NCBI GenBank assembly: GCA_027012045.1
Contig: JALUZI010000167.1
Location: 1-20,982 of the forward strand
Length of the DNA: 20,982 nt
Source: Desulfurococcales archaeon
GTDB taxonomy: Archaea > Thermoproteota > Thermoprotei_A > Sulfolobales > Acidilobaceae
Direction of reading: 5' to 3'
Below, in pieces: positions 6,246 to 13,152 of the stretch. Position 1 is the first letter of the stretch. Every line of letters starts with the position of its first letter. Under the pieces are notes generated by a model. The model was not told the DNA's origin. It worked only from the letters and a program-made list of their open reading frames with translations, and searched no databases. Made by a program: the position numbers and the translations under genes.

Positions 6246-7520
6246 GTGCCTGTTGAGAACTCTAGGATCCCCGGTTTCTATAAGAAGACGATAGATGAGA
6301 GGCTTAGCCTTGTAAGAGATCTTGTGGGGCTAACAGATGAAGAGGTTGAAACGCTGAAGGCTTGGGGTAACTTGGAGCCTAAGATAGCTGATGCGATGAT
6401 AGAGAATGTTATAGGATCAATGTCTTACCCCTTCGCTGTAGCGACGAACTTCAGAATAAACGGTAAAGACTATCTTGTACCTATGGTTATAGAGGAATCC
6501 TCCGTGGTTGCTGCCGCAAGCAATGCTGCCCGCGTTATGAGGCGTGACGGGGGTATAAAGGCTACTACAACAGGGCCGGTCATGATAAGCCAAATCCAAC
6601 TGGTGAACATTAAGGCTCCATATTATGCTAAGATGAAGATCATAGAGCATAAACAGGAGATCCTAGATCTTGCAAATAAGCAAGATCCGGTTCTCGTCAA
6701 GCTCGGAGGTGGGGCTAAGGACCTGGAGGTTAGAGTAATAGACAGCCCGCAGGGACCCATGGTTGTCACCCACCTAATAGTAGATGTGAGGGACGCCATG
6801 GGCGCTAATGCTGTGAATACAATGGCTGAGAAGGTTGCCCCGCTTATCGAGAAGATAACTGGTGGAAAGGTATATCTGAGAATATTGACTAATCTCGCGG
6901 AGAAAAGGCTAGCACGTGCATGGGTTAAGGTTTACAAGGAGGATATAGGTGGAGAGGAGGTTGTGGATGGCATAGTCGCTGCCTCGAACTTCGCGTGGGC
7001 TGACCCGTATAGGGCTGCCACGCATAACAAGGGTATAATGAATGGTATAATCGCGGTTGCACTGGCAACCGGGCAGGACCACAGGGCTCTCGAAGCCGGG
7101 GCTCACGCCTATGCAGCCAGGAATGGAAGGTATATGCCTCTGTCTCTATGGGAGAAAGATGAGGATGGAAACCTCGTTGGAAGCTTGGAGCTCCCCATAG
7201 CTGTCGGGCTTGTGGGTGGAGCGGTTAAAGTCCACCCTGTTGCGAGGATAGCGATAAAAATACTGGGAGTACAGACTGCCCAGGAGCTAGCTGAAGTAAT
7301 GGCGGCCGTAGGCCTTGCTCAGAACTTTGCCGCTTTAAGAGCGCTCGCCACGGAGGGGATACAGAAGGGGCATATGAAGCTTCACGCCAAAAACATAGCT
7401 ATTATGGCAGGGGCTCCTCCAGAGTTGGCTGATAAAATTGCTGATATAATGGTGGCGGAAGGTAAAGTAAGGTTCGATAGGGCCAAAGAGTTATTGGAAG
7501 AGATCTCTGGAAAACAGTAA
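6246..7520 (+). CDS. hmgA: HMG-CoA reductase, class II type
   Basis: Reduces HMG-CoA to mevalonate, the committed step of isoprenoid and archaeal lipid synthesis. The sequence follows the class II (Pseudomonas mevalonii-like) pattern: IPGFYK at 8-13, ENVIG at 53-57, VPMVIEESSVVAAASN at 79-93 (catalytic Glu83), DVRDAMGANAVNT at 180-192, THNKGIMNG with Lys262, GQDHRALEAGAHAYA with Asp278, GGAVKVHP near 324-331, and GHMKLHAKNIA with His380. All four catalytic residues known for the family (Glu, Lys, Asp, His) are present, so it should be active. Length 424 is typical. GTG start with a good ribosome-binding site. It begins 47 nt after the DUF429 gene, and its 3' end overlaps a convergent class I reductase-like gene by 30 nt. 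Class II in a crenarchaeon would suggest gene displacement. Confidence 0.93.
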   Translation: MPVENSRIPGFYKKTIDERLSLVRDLVGLTDEEVETLKAWGNLEPKIADAMIENVIGSMSYPFAVATNFRINGKDYLVPMVIEESSVVAAASNAARVMRRDGGIKATTTGPVMISQIQLVNIKAPYYAKMKIIEHKQEILDLANKQDPVLVKLGGGAKDLEVRVIDSPQGPMVVTHLIVDVRDAMGANAVNTMAEKVAPLIEKITGGKVYLRILTNLAEKRLARAWVKVYKEDIGGEEVVDGIVAASNFAWADPYRAATHNKGIMNGIIAVALATGQDHRALEAGAHAYAARNGRYMPLSLWEKDEDGNLVGSLELPIAVGLVGGAVKVHPVARIAIKILGVQTAQELAEVMAAVGLAQNFAALRALATEGIQKGHMKLHAKNIAIMAGAPPELADKIADIMVAEGKVRFDRAKELLEEISGKQ

Positions 7521-8183
7521 AAGTCTAGCCGTGAGTTCTACCGTATCCTTAATCTTTCTCTTATAACTCGATATATCGGGATCCTCTTCGCCAGTAATTA
7601 TTTTCGCTATGTCAACAATGGTAGGATTCGTTTCAAAGAGTAAACTGCTTATTTCAATGCATTCACTGAGCTCCCTGTCATGGTTCTCCTTCCCTGTTAT
7701 ACACGAGTACAGTTCTTCCAGTTCTATGGCTGAGGCAACAGCAAGAGACGTCAGGATGACGTGAAAACCAGTATTTCCAAGTAGTGGAGCCAGCTCACCT
7801 ACTCTCAATGGGTTCATTAGAATTTTTTCAGGATAATTTATCTGGGCTAGCTTAGAGGCAAGCTTGGATATCTGAGTTGTTATAAGAGCCAGTGGTACGA
7901 ATGTCCGTTCAAGCCCGCCGTCTCCCCTTCTAATATAATTGAATGGGCCTACTATTACCACTGGAATCTGAAGTATACCGATTACTCCTTTCCTAGTTTC
8001 CGGGGGGAGGACCTCGAAGTCTATTATGCCTGATGCGAGTGATGAAAGATTAATGCCTAGGTATTTTTCTATAGCGGTTCGCCGTACGAGTATTTCTATG
8101 TTGCCATTTTTGGTGCTCGAGTCAAAAAGAGTTCTCCTGGATATTTCATTGGGGATTAAATTGTTTAGTGATTTTTCCTGCAT
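7491..8183 (-). CDS. Truncated class I HMG-CoA reductase-like protein, probably not catalytic
   Basis: Last gene of the mevalonate operon, 230 residues. Numbered from GTG 8192, residues 37-83 strongly resemble the N-terminal domain of class I reductases: RRTAIEKYLGINLSSL, ASGIIDFE, then VIGILQIPVVIVGPF, the counterpart of ENVIGxxQIPxGxxGP. FVPLALITTQISKLAS follows (98-113), where active enzymes have VPLATTEGALVAS. Here the catalytic Glu appears replaced by Gln, with two extra residues. The remaining 120 residues match no reductase block that I can see: no DGMTRAP, DAMGMN, DKK or GTVGGGT motif. It is about 60% of normal length yet has no internal stop. ATG 8183, preceded by GTGA, is preferred; GTG 8192 is possible. 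The start lies 16 nt after the DUF35 stop (7 nt if GTG 8192 is used). Its 3' end overlaps the convergent class II gene by 30 nt. A retained binding, scaffold or regulatory role, or slow decay, are both possible. Confidence 0.7.
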   Translation of the reverse strand: MQEKSLNNLIPNEISRRTLFDSSTKNGNIEILVRRTAIEKYLGINLSSLASGIIDFEVLPPETRKGVIGILQIPVVIVGPFNYIRRGDGGLERTFVPLALITTQISKLASKLAQINYPEKILMNPLRVGELAPLLGNTGFHVILTSLAVASAIELEELYSCITGKENHDRELSECIEISSLLFETNPTIVDIAKIITGEEDPDISSYKRKIKDTVELTARLLLFSRDLFQ

Positions 8184-8199
8184 TCCGTTCACGCGTTAT

Positions 8200-8610
8200 T
8201 TATTCTTGCTTGACTAACGGGCGGAATTTGTAGGCATAGTGTATTAACCCGGCAGTCCTGTCTTCCCTTATTCTTCTGACGACAGCCTCTACATCCATTC
8301 CCTCCTTAAGCTCGTCGGGCTGAGCATCTGTTATTTGCGCCACTACTTTAGCTACTCCCAGGTCTACAAGTCCTATTATCAGTGGAGTCTGTAGCTTATA
8401 GCCCTCGGGCGGGTTATAGGATACCGTGTACGTTAATAGTTTGCCTGTCCTAGGGAGTTCCACAGGCTCTATTTCATCTGAGCCGCAGTAGGGGCATCTA
8501 TTGTATGGTGGGAAGAATATCCTACCGCATTTCTTGCATTTACCGCCTATGAGCCTGTAATAGTTTATCCTGTTCCTCCAGTAAAGTGGGACGGAGTATT
8601 CCATTGACAT
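8200..8610 (-). CDS. DUF35 zinc-ribbon/OB-fold acyl-CoA-binding protein
   Basis: In archaea this protein bridges acetoacetyl-CoA thiolase and HMG-CoA synthase and shapes a shared CoA site that channels the intermediate (established for a methanogen complex). The N-terminal rubredoxin-like zinc ribbon has CKKC at 25-28 and CPYC at 39-42. An OB-fold follows, with GKLLTYTVSYNPPEGY near 56-71 and TPLIIGLVDLG near 75-85. Length 136 is typical. The start ATG 8610 is set by a perfect GGAGGTGA at 8617-8624, whose last three bases are the thiolase stop codon, so translation of the two should be coupled. Order synthase, thiolase, DUF35 is the standard archaeal arrangement. Confidence 0.93.
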   Translation of the reverse strand: MSMEYSVPLYWRNRINYYRLIGGKCKKCGRIFFPPYNRCPYCGSDEIEPVELPRTGKLLTYTVSYNPPEGYKLQTPLIIGLVDLGVAKVVAQITDAQPDELKEGMDVEAVVRRIREDRTAGLIHYAYKFRPLVKQE

Positions 8611-8616
8611 TAAGAT

Positions 8617-8624
8617 TCACCTCC
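8617..8624 (-). promoter_or_regulatory. Ribosome-binding site of DUF35 gene containing the thiolase stop codon
   Basis: On the minus strand GGAGGTGA lies 6 nt before ATG 8610; its TGA is the thiolase stop. Confidence 0.85.
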
Positions 8625-9738
8625 TACCGACAAGAATGCCTGAGGCATTAGAGCCCAGGCCGTTGATTCCTAGGATTAAGGCCTCCTTAGCGTCCTCCAT
8701 TGAAATCGGGAATGTGCCGGAGAGTATGCCCGCTATTTCTGATAGCTGGTAAAGGCCTGTTGCTCCGAATGGGTGTCCTCTGGCTTTTAATCCTCCCGTC
8801 ACGTTTGTGGGGTACTGGCCGCTCCTGTCGAATAAGCCGTTGTTCACCATGTCGACTGAGGACCCCTTGTCTGCTATTCCTATGGACTCAAATATAAGGT
8901 ACGGTGTTATGGTGAACTGGTCTGTGACTTCGAATATGTCGATTGAAAGGTCTCCCCCGGATTCCTCTTTTATTCTATTGTAAACGGTTCTTAGTGCAGG
9001 GAGGTCTAGTATGTCTTCTTTATGGGTAATTGGCATTACGTCAGTTGCGGCGGCGGCATATTTTATCTCGGCAAGGGCGGAGTTGGGGTTCCTGGTTAGG
9101 ATAACTGTGCTTGCACCGTCAACTAGTGGATAGCTGTCTAGGAGGGTTATAGGGTCGCTCACAGTATTGGCTTTGACCACGGAGTCTTGGTCAACTGGGA
9201 ATCTGAGGGCTGCGTATGGATTGTTAAGGGCGTTTTGGTGCATTAATGCTGGCCAGTACGCTAGTTCTCTGTGGGTTTTACCGTACCTTCTCATATACTC
9301 TTTCATTGCTAGGGCGTGTAAGGAGGCGTGGCCTACGCCCATGTATGCTTCGTATTCACTGTCGAATACCTTGCTTATTTCCTTATACATCCTAGCCGCG
9401 AGGAACTCAGTTGTTTTCTCCGCTCCTACTAGCAGTATGTTATCGTACTGTCCACTGGCTAGTAGGCGGAAAGCCATCAATACAGCGTTGTGGCCTGAGG
9501 TCTCCCCTGTCTCCACTCTTATTGCTGGTACACCTTTGTAGCCTGTTATTTCAGCGATTTTGGACGCCAAGTCCAGCTGGCCTATCGAGGTTGACGTGAA
9601 CAATGAGGATACTATGATTAGGTCGGGTTTTGTAGTGTCATCCATATCGCTTAAAGCATCATTCACCAGGTCGTATAGGCTCTTGAAGTATGAACGGCCT
9701 AGTTTTGTAAGGCCGTACGATTTAACATATACACCCAT
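8617..9738 (-). CDS. Thiolase-family protein lacking the catalytic cysteine
   Basis: By position and fold this is the acetoacetyl-CoA thiolase partner of HMG-CoA synthase. The thiolase framework is clear: VESETS-type loop region VETGETSG at 75-82, ILLVGAEKTTE, the LVDGASTVIL block, DQFT near the middle, and GGLKARGHPFGATG at 315-328 with His322. However, the nucleophile position in VExxCxSG holds Glu79, and the whole 373-residue protein contains no cysteine. It therefore cannot form the usual acyl-enzyme. It may be a structural partner, act by another chemistry such as decarboxylation, or require a second thiolase encoded elsewhere. ATG 9738 follows GAGGTGTG. The gene starts 18 nt after the synthase stop, and its own stop sits inside the DUF35 ribosome-binding site. 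Confidence 0.85.
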   Translation of the reverse strand: MGVYVKSYGLTKLGRSYFKSLYDLVNDALSDMDDTTKPDLIIVSSLFTSTSIGQLDLASKIAEITGYKGVPAIRVETGETSGHNAVLMAFRLLASGQYDNILLVGAEKTTEFLAARMYKEISKVFDSEYEAYMGVGHASLHALAMKEYMRRYGKTHRELAYWPALMHQNALNNPYAALRFPVDQDSVVKANTVSDPITLLDSYPLVDGASTVILTRNPNSALAEIKYAAAATDVMPITHKEDILDLPALRTVYNRIKEESGGDLSIDIFEVTDQFTITPYLIFESIGIADKGSSVDMVNNGLFDRSGQYPTNVTGGLKARGHPFGATGLYQLSEIAGILSGTFPISMEDAKEALILGINGLGSNASGILVGRR

Positions 9739-9756
9739 CTGTTCACACCTCGCGGT

Positions 9757-10815
9757 TTAAACTATGCGTGTAATGATGTTCCTGAATTTGGTGTATAACG
9801 CGTAGTCGACCTCTTTTCTCCTGACAAGGTAGTCATCGACCGTAGGTGCTTTCTGTTGACGTTCTTTGACACCCTCCATTACGACGATACTGTATGCATC
9901 GCTGCCTGCACCGCTCCCAAAGGGTGCTACGAGTATTCTCTGACCAGGTTTTGCCTGGTCTAGAACCCTTGCGAGACCAAGAAGCGCGCTTCCATTATAC
10001 GTGTTTCCTATGAAGGGAGTTACGAGGCCCGGCAGTATTTTCTCCTTGGGGAACCCGAGTTTCTTGCCTACCTTGAGTGGGAACCTACCGTTGGGCTGGT
10101 GGAATATTGCGTAGTCGAAATCCTCGGGTTTGAGGTCAAGCATCTCCATCAGTGCCCTGACAGAGTTCTCTATATGATGGAAATACGCAGGTTCCCCTGT
10201 GAAGCCTTCTCCATGGAGTGGGTATGGTTGAAGTGCTCTCCTCCAGAAGTCAGGTGTATCCGTGACATAGGTGTATGAACCCTCGATTATTGCCGCCTCT
10301 GTCCCATTCGGCTTACCTATAATGAATGCTGCTCCACCGCTACTAGCAGTGAATTCCAGAACGTCACCGGGGTTCGCCTGGGCGGTGTCGCTCCCTATTG
10401 CCAGGCCATATTTGACTAATCCGCCTAAGGTCATCCCTATTATTGCCCTGAAAGCCTCGCTTCCCGCTCTACAGGCGAACTCGAGGTCTGAAGCCATTGT
10501 CGAGGGTGTTATGCCTAGTGCTTCGGCTATTATTGTTGCGCTAGGTTTCACCGCATAGGGTTTTGACTCGCTTCCAAACATAACTACACCTATCTCCTTA
10601 GGGTTGACTGACGCCCTTTTCAGAGCGTTGTATGCTGCTTCTAGCCCTATTGTGAGAGAGTCCTCGTCAGGGCCGTCTACGCTTTTCTCCTTGACGTTAA
10701 GGCCTGAGGGGACTCCTTCATGCCATCCCCATATGCGTGCTATTTCTTTCATAGGAAGCCTGTATCTAGGTATGTATGCTCCCCAGCCATAGATGGCAGC
10801 GGGATCGTGTAGCAA
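9757..10815 (-). CDS. Hydroxymethylglutaryl-CoA synthase, archaeal type
   Basis: Condenses acetyl-CoA with acetoacetyl-CoA to HMG-CoA, the second step of the mevalonate pathway. Numbered from GTG 10824, the sequence shows YGWGAYIPRYRLP (12-24), VMFGSESKPYAVKPSA with Glu86, the nucleophile loop DLEFACRAGSEA with Cys118, TASSGGAAFIIG near 159-170, and FHQPNGRFPLK with His242. All three catalytic residues are present. The frame opens at GTG 10824, but GGGTGA overlaps that codon and lies 5-6 nt before TTG 10815, so TTG is favoured. Length about 352 is normal. It is the first gene of a minus-strand operon followed by thiolase, DUF35 and the class I reductase-like gene. Confidence 0.94.
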   Translation of the reverse strand: MLHDPAAIYGWGAYIPRYRLPMKEIARIWGWHEGVPSGLNVKEKSVDGPDEDSLTIGLEAAYNALKRASVNPKEIGVVMFGSESKPYAVKPSATIIAEALGITPSTMASDLEFACRAGSEAFRAIIGMTLGGLVKYGLAIGSDTAQANPGDVLEFTASSGGAAFIIGKPNGTEAAIIEGSYTYVTDTPDFWRRALQPYPLHGEGFTGEPAYFHHIENSVRALMEMLDLKPEDFDYAIFHQPNGRFPLKVGKKLGFPKEKILPGLVTPFIGNTYNGSALLGLARVLDQAKPGQRILVAPFGSGAGSDAYSIVVMEGVKERQQKAPTVDDYLVRRKEVDYALYTKFRNIITRIV

Positions 10816-10837
10816 ACCGTTCACCCTTAATACAACT

Positions 10838-10852
10838 GTCTAAAAAGAATAA
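10838..10852 (-). promoter_or_regulatory. Putative BRE/TATA promoter of the mevalonate operon
   Basis: Minus strand reads TTATTCTTTTTAGAC about 25-35 nt before the synthase start, a fair match to archaeal BRE/TATA and compatible with a very short leader. Confidence 0.4.
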
Positions 10853-10861
10853 GACAATAAC

Positions 10862-10895
10862 CTACATAAAAAGTTAAACCCGGTGTTTAGCCGGG
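10862..10895 (-). terminator. Stem-loop and T-run ending the ABC transporter operon
   Basis: CCCGG at 10879-10883 pairs with CCGGG at 10891-10895 around a 7-nt loop. On the minus strand this is followed by TTTAACTTTTTATG. It lies about 25 nt past the DppF stop. Confidence 0.55.
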
Positions 10896-10920
10896 GATAC
10901 CTGTTATATTCAGTCCTAGA

Positions 10921-12027
10921 CTACTCGTATAGCCAGCATGCTACACGCCTGCCAGGCTTGACCTCCTTGAAGGGAGGCTGGTCACGAGGACATTTCTCAG
11001 CTAACCTGGCGTCTCCTTCTCCCTTGGCTGCCCTGTTATAGTATACACAGCGCGGATGGAATCTACATCCGGGAGGTATATTAATAGCGTTAGGAACCTC
11101 TCCTATTATTGGCACTTCCCTGATCTTCTTCCTATTCTCCGGGTTGGGATCAGGTATAGCCGCTACAAGAGCCTTAGTGTAAGGATGCATTGGGTCTGCT
11201 ATTATTTCCCTAGCGTCACCCATCTCAACTATTTTACCGAGGTACATTACGGCTATTCTGTTACATACGTATCTTGCTACGGCCAAGTCGTGTGTTATGA
11301 ATATGTATGATAGCCCTATGTCTTTCTTCAACTCGTTGAACAATTCGAGGATTTCAGCCCTAATAGATACGTCTAGCATTGAAACCGGCTCGTCCGCGAT
11401 GACGAGCCGCGGGTTCAGTATTATTGCCCTAGCAATCGCAACTCTCTGTCTCTGTCCCCCGCTGAGCTGGTGGGGGTACCTGTCAATGAAGTCTGTGGCA
11501 GGTGTTAGCTTCACTTTCTCAAGCACTTTAATTATCATTTCTTCTTTCTCTTCTCTAGTCGATGCAGCCTTATGTACATCAATAGCCTCGCCTATAACAT
11601 CCCTGATCCTATACCTCGGATTCATACTTCCATACGGATCCTGGTAAACTATCTGGAGATCCCTGCGTAACGGCTTAAACTTTTTCAAAGGAACCGAAAC
11701 TAGATCGACCGTTCCATCACTATCAGGCTCTATGCCCCTTTCCTCTAAATCCTTTAAAACAGACTTGCTTGGCTTGAACTTAACGGATCCCCCTGTTACA
11801 GGGACCAGTCTAAGTATAGCCTTACCCGTGGTTGTTTTACCACAACCGCTCTCGCCAACAAGACAGAAGGTTTCCTTTTCATGTACTTCAAATGAGACTC
11901 CGTCGACAGCATGAACGAACAGCTTAGCTTTACCTCTAAGATTGTCTATAAAACTTTGGGATACGGGGAACCACACCTTTAAGTCTTTAACTTCAAGTAT
12001 TTTTTCTCCTATCTCCATTGAATACAC
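10921..12027 (-). CDS. Peptide ABC importer ATPase, DppF/OppF family
   Basis: Cytoplasmic ATPase subunit that powers uptake of peptides or other solutes through the DppB/DppC channel. Walker A GESGCGKTT lies near residue 60, the Q-loop region is VYQDPYGSMNPR, the signature is LSGGQRQR, Walker B is LVIADEP, and the switch histidine is in ITHD. The C-terminal oligopeptide domain has four cysteines (GCRFHPRC, EKC, ACW); in some relatives these bind an Fe-S cluster. An insertion of about 35 residues follows Walker A (around GIEPDSDG). The frame opens at TTG 12045, but GAGGGGTGA just after the DppD stop points to GTG 12027, with ATG 12018 as an alternative. It directly follows dppD in the same transcript. 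Confidence 0.93.
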   Translation of the reverse strand: MYSMEIGEKILEVKDLKVWFPVSQSFIDNLRGKAKLFVHAVDGVSFEVHEKETFCLVGESGCGKTTTGKAILRLVPVTGGSVKFKPSKSVLKDLEERGIEPDSDGTVDLVSVPLKKFKPLRRDLQIVYQDPYGSMNPRYRIRDVIGEAIDVHKAASTREEKEEMIIKVLEKVKLTPATDFIDRYPHQLSGGQRQRVAIARAIILNPRLVIADEPVSMLDVSIRAEILELFNELKKDIGLSYIFITHDLAVARYVCNRIAVMYLGKIVEMGDAREIIADPMHPYTKALVAAIPDPNPENRKKIREVPIIGEVPNAINIPPGCRFHPRCVYYNRAAKGEGDARLAEKCPRDQPPFKEVKPGRRVACWLYE

Positions 12028-12041
12028 TATTGATTCACCCC

Positions 12042-13007
12042 TCAATCATACAGGTGACATGCTACAAAGTGGCCTTTCTCTAGCTCCTTCATAGGTGGTT
12101 CTTCTTTATGGCATATGTCCATTACTTTGCTACACCTAGGGGCAAACCTACAGCCAGGGGGAGGGAATCTAAGATCCGGAGGAGCTCCGGGTATGTATTC
12201 TAGCTTAGTTACAGGGCCCGTTAACCTTGGTATTGCCCGTATAAGTGCTTGTGTATAAGGATGAAGAGGATTATTAAACACCTGCTCAGCAGTTCCAAAC
12301 TCAACTATCTTACCCGCATACATTACAGCTATCTTCTCAGCTAACTCGGTAACTGCTCCCAGGTCATGGCTTATTATGATAATACTTCTCTTCTTCTTCC
12401 TCTGCAATTCCTTTAGAAGATTAAGTATTTGTGCCTGAACAACAACGTCGAGGGCGGTAGTAGGCTCGTCAGCAATAACCAGATCCGGTTCAAGTGTAAG
12501 CGCCATGGCAATGACGACTCTCTGCTTCATGCCACCGGAGAGTTCATGTGGATATCTGTCACCAACAGCAGGCGTTAATCCAACCGCCTCAAGGAGTTCA
12601 TCCACCCTTTTATAAGCCTCATGTTCACTGTACCCGGCCAGGATCATTGGCTCAGCCACCTGTTCTCGGATCTTATAGACTGGATTCAAAGCATTCATAG
12701 CTCCCTGGAATATCATACTAACCTTTTTCCATCGTATTTTCTCCCTAATCTCACCTTCAGACATTTTAGTTATGTCTATTCCATCTATAATTATCGATCC
12801 ATCAACTATTTTGCCAGGAGGAGGAACTAGTCCTATAATACTCCATGCAAGCGTGGATTTACCACAACCACTTTCCCCGACGATACCCAGGGTTTCACCT
12901 TTCTCTAGTTTCAGCGACACATTGTCAACAGCCTTTACTATACCTCTGAGAGTATAGAAATACGTTCTCAACCCATTAATCTCGAGTAACGGCACGGCTG
13001 ACACCAT
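12042..13007 (-). CDS. Peptide ABC importer ATPase, DppD/OppD family
   Basis: Partner ATPase of the DppF subunit. It shows Walker A GESGCGKST near residues 44-52, Q-loop IFQGAMNALNP, signature LSGGMKQR near 159, Walker B LVIADEPTTALD, and H-loop IISHD. The C-terminal oligopeptide extension carries PPGCRFAPRC, ICHKEEPP and ACHLYD, four cysteines as in DppF. Length 321 is typical. The ATG at 13007 is directly preceded by GGTGA, an unusually close ribosome-binding site, so the true start could be the next codon (GTG). A T-run and a separate AT-rich promoter-like stretch (around 13050-13065) lie between it and the binding-protein gene, so the two ATPases may have their own promoter. Confidence 0.93.
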   Translation of the reverse strand: MVSAVPLLEINGLRTYFYTLRGIVKAVDNVSLKLEKGETLGIVGESGCGKSTLAWSIIGLVPPPGKIVDGSIIIDGIDITKMSEGEIREKIRWKKVSMIFQGAMNALNPVYKIREQVAEPMILAGYSEHEAYKRVDELLEAVGLTPAVGDRYPHELSGGMKQRVVIAMALTLEPDLVIADEPTTALDVVVQAQILNLLKELQRKKKRSIIIISHDLGAVTELAEKIAVMYAGKIVEFGTAEQVFNNPLHPYTQALIRAIPRLTGPVTKLEYIPGAPPDLRFPPPGCRFAPRCSKVMDICHKEEPPMKELEKGHFVACHLYD

Positions 13008-13119
13008 TCACCAACAAGCATACCAGACAAATACTTGGAGTGTACCACATTTTTAATTTTACAAATAAAAGTGGTTTTGCATATGTGATTCAAAGAATGG
13101 AAAACAAAGATTGAAAGTA

Positions 13120-13136
13120 ATTTAAAAAGAAAAAGT
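13120..13136 (-). terminator. T-rich terminator after the substrate-binding protein gene
   Basis: Minus strand reads CTTTTTCTTTTTAAA about 20-30 nt past the stop codon. Archaeal transcription commonly ends on such oligo-T stretches. No strong hairpin is needed or seen. Confidence 0.45.
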
Positions 13137-13152
13137 TGGTTTGTTATTGTGA

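Noticed and set aside
8700..9760. Several + strand open frames (62-124 codons) across the thiolase gene
   Set aside because: They are antisense shadows of a gene with clear homology.
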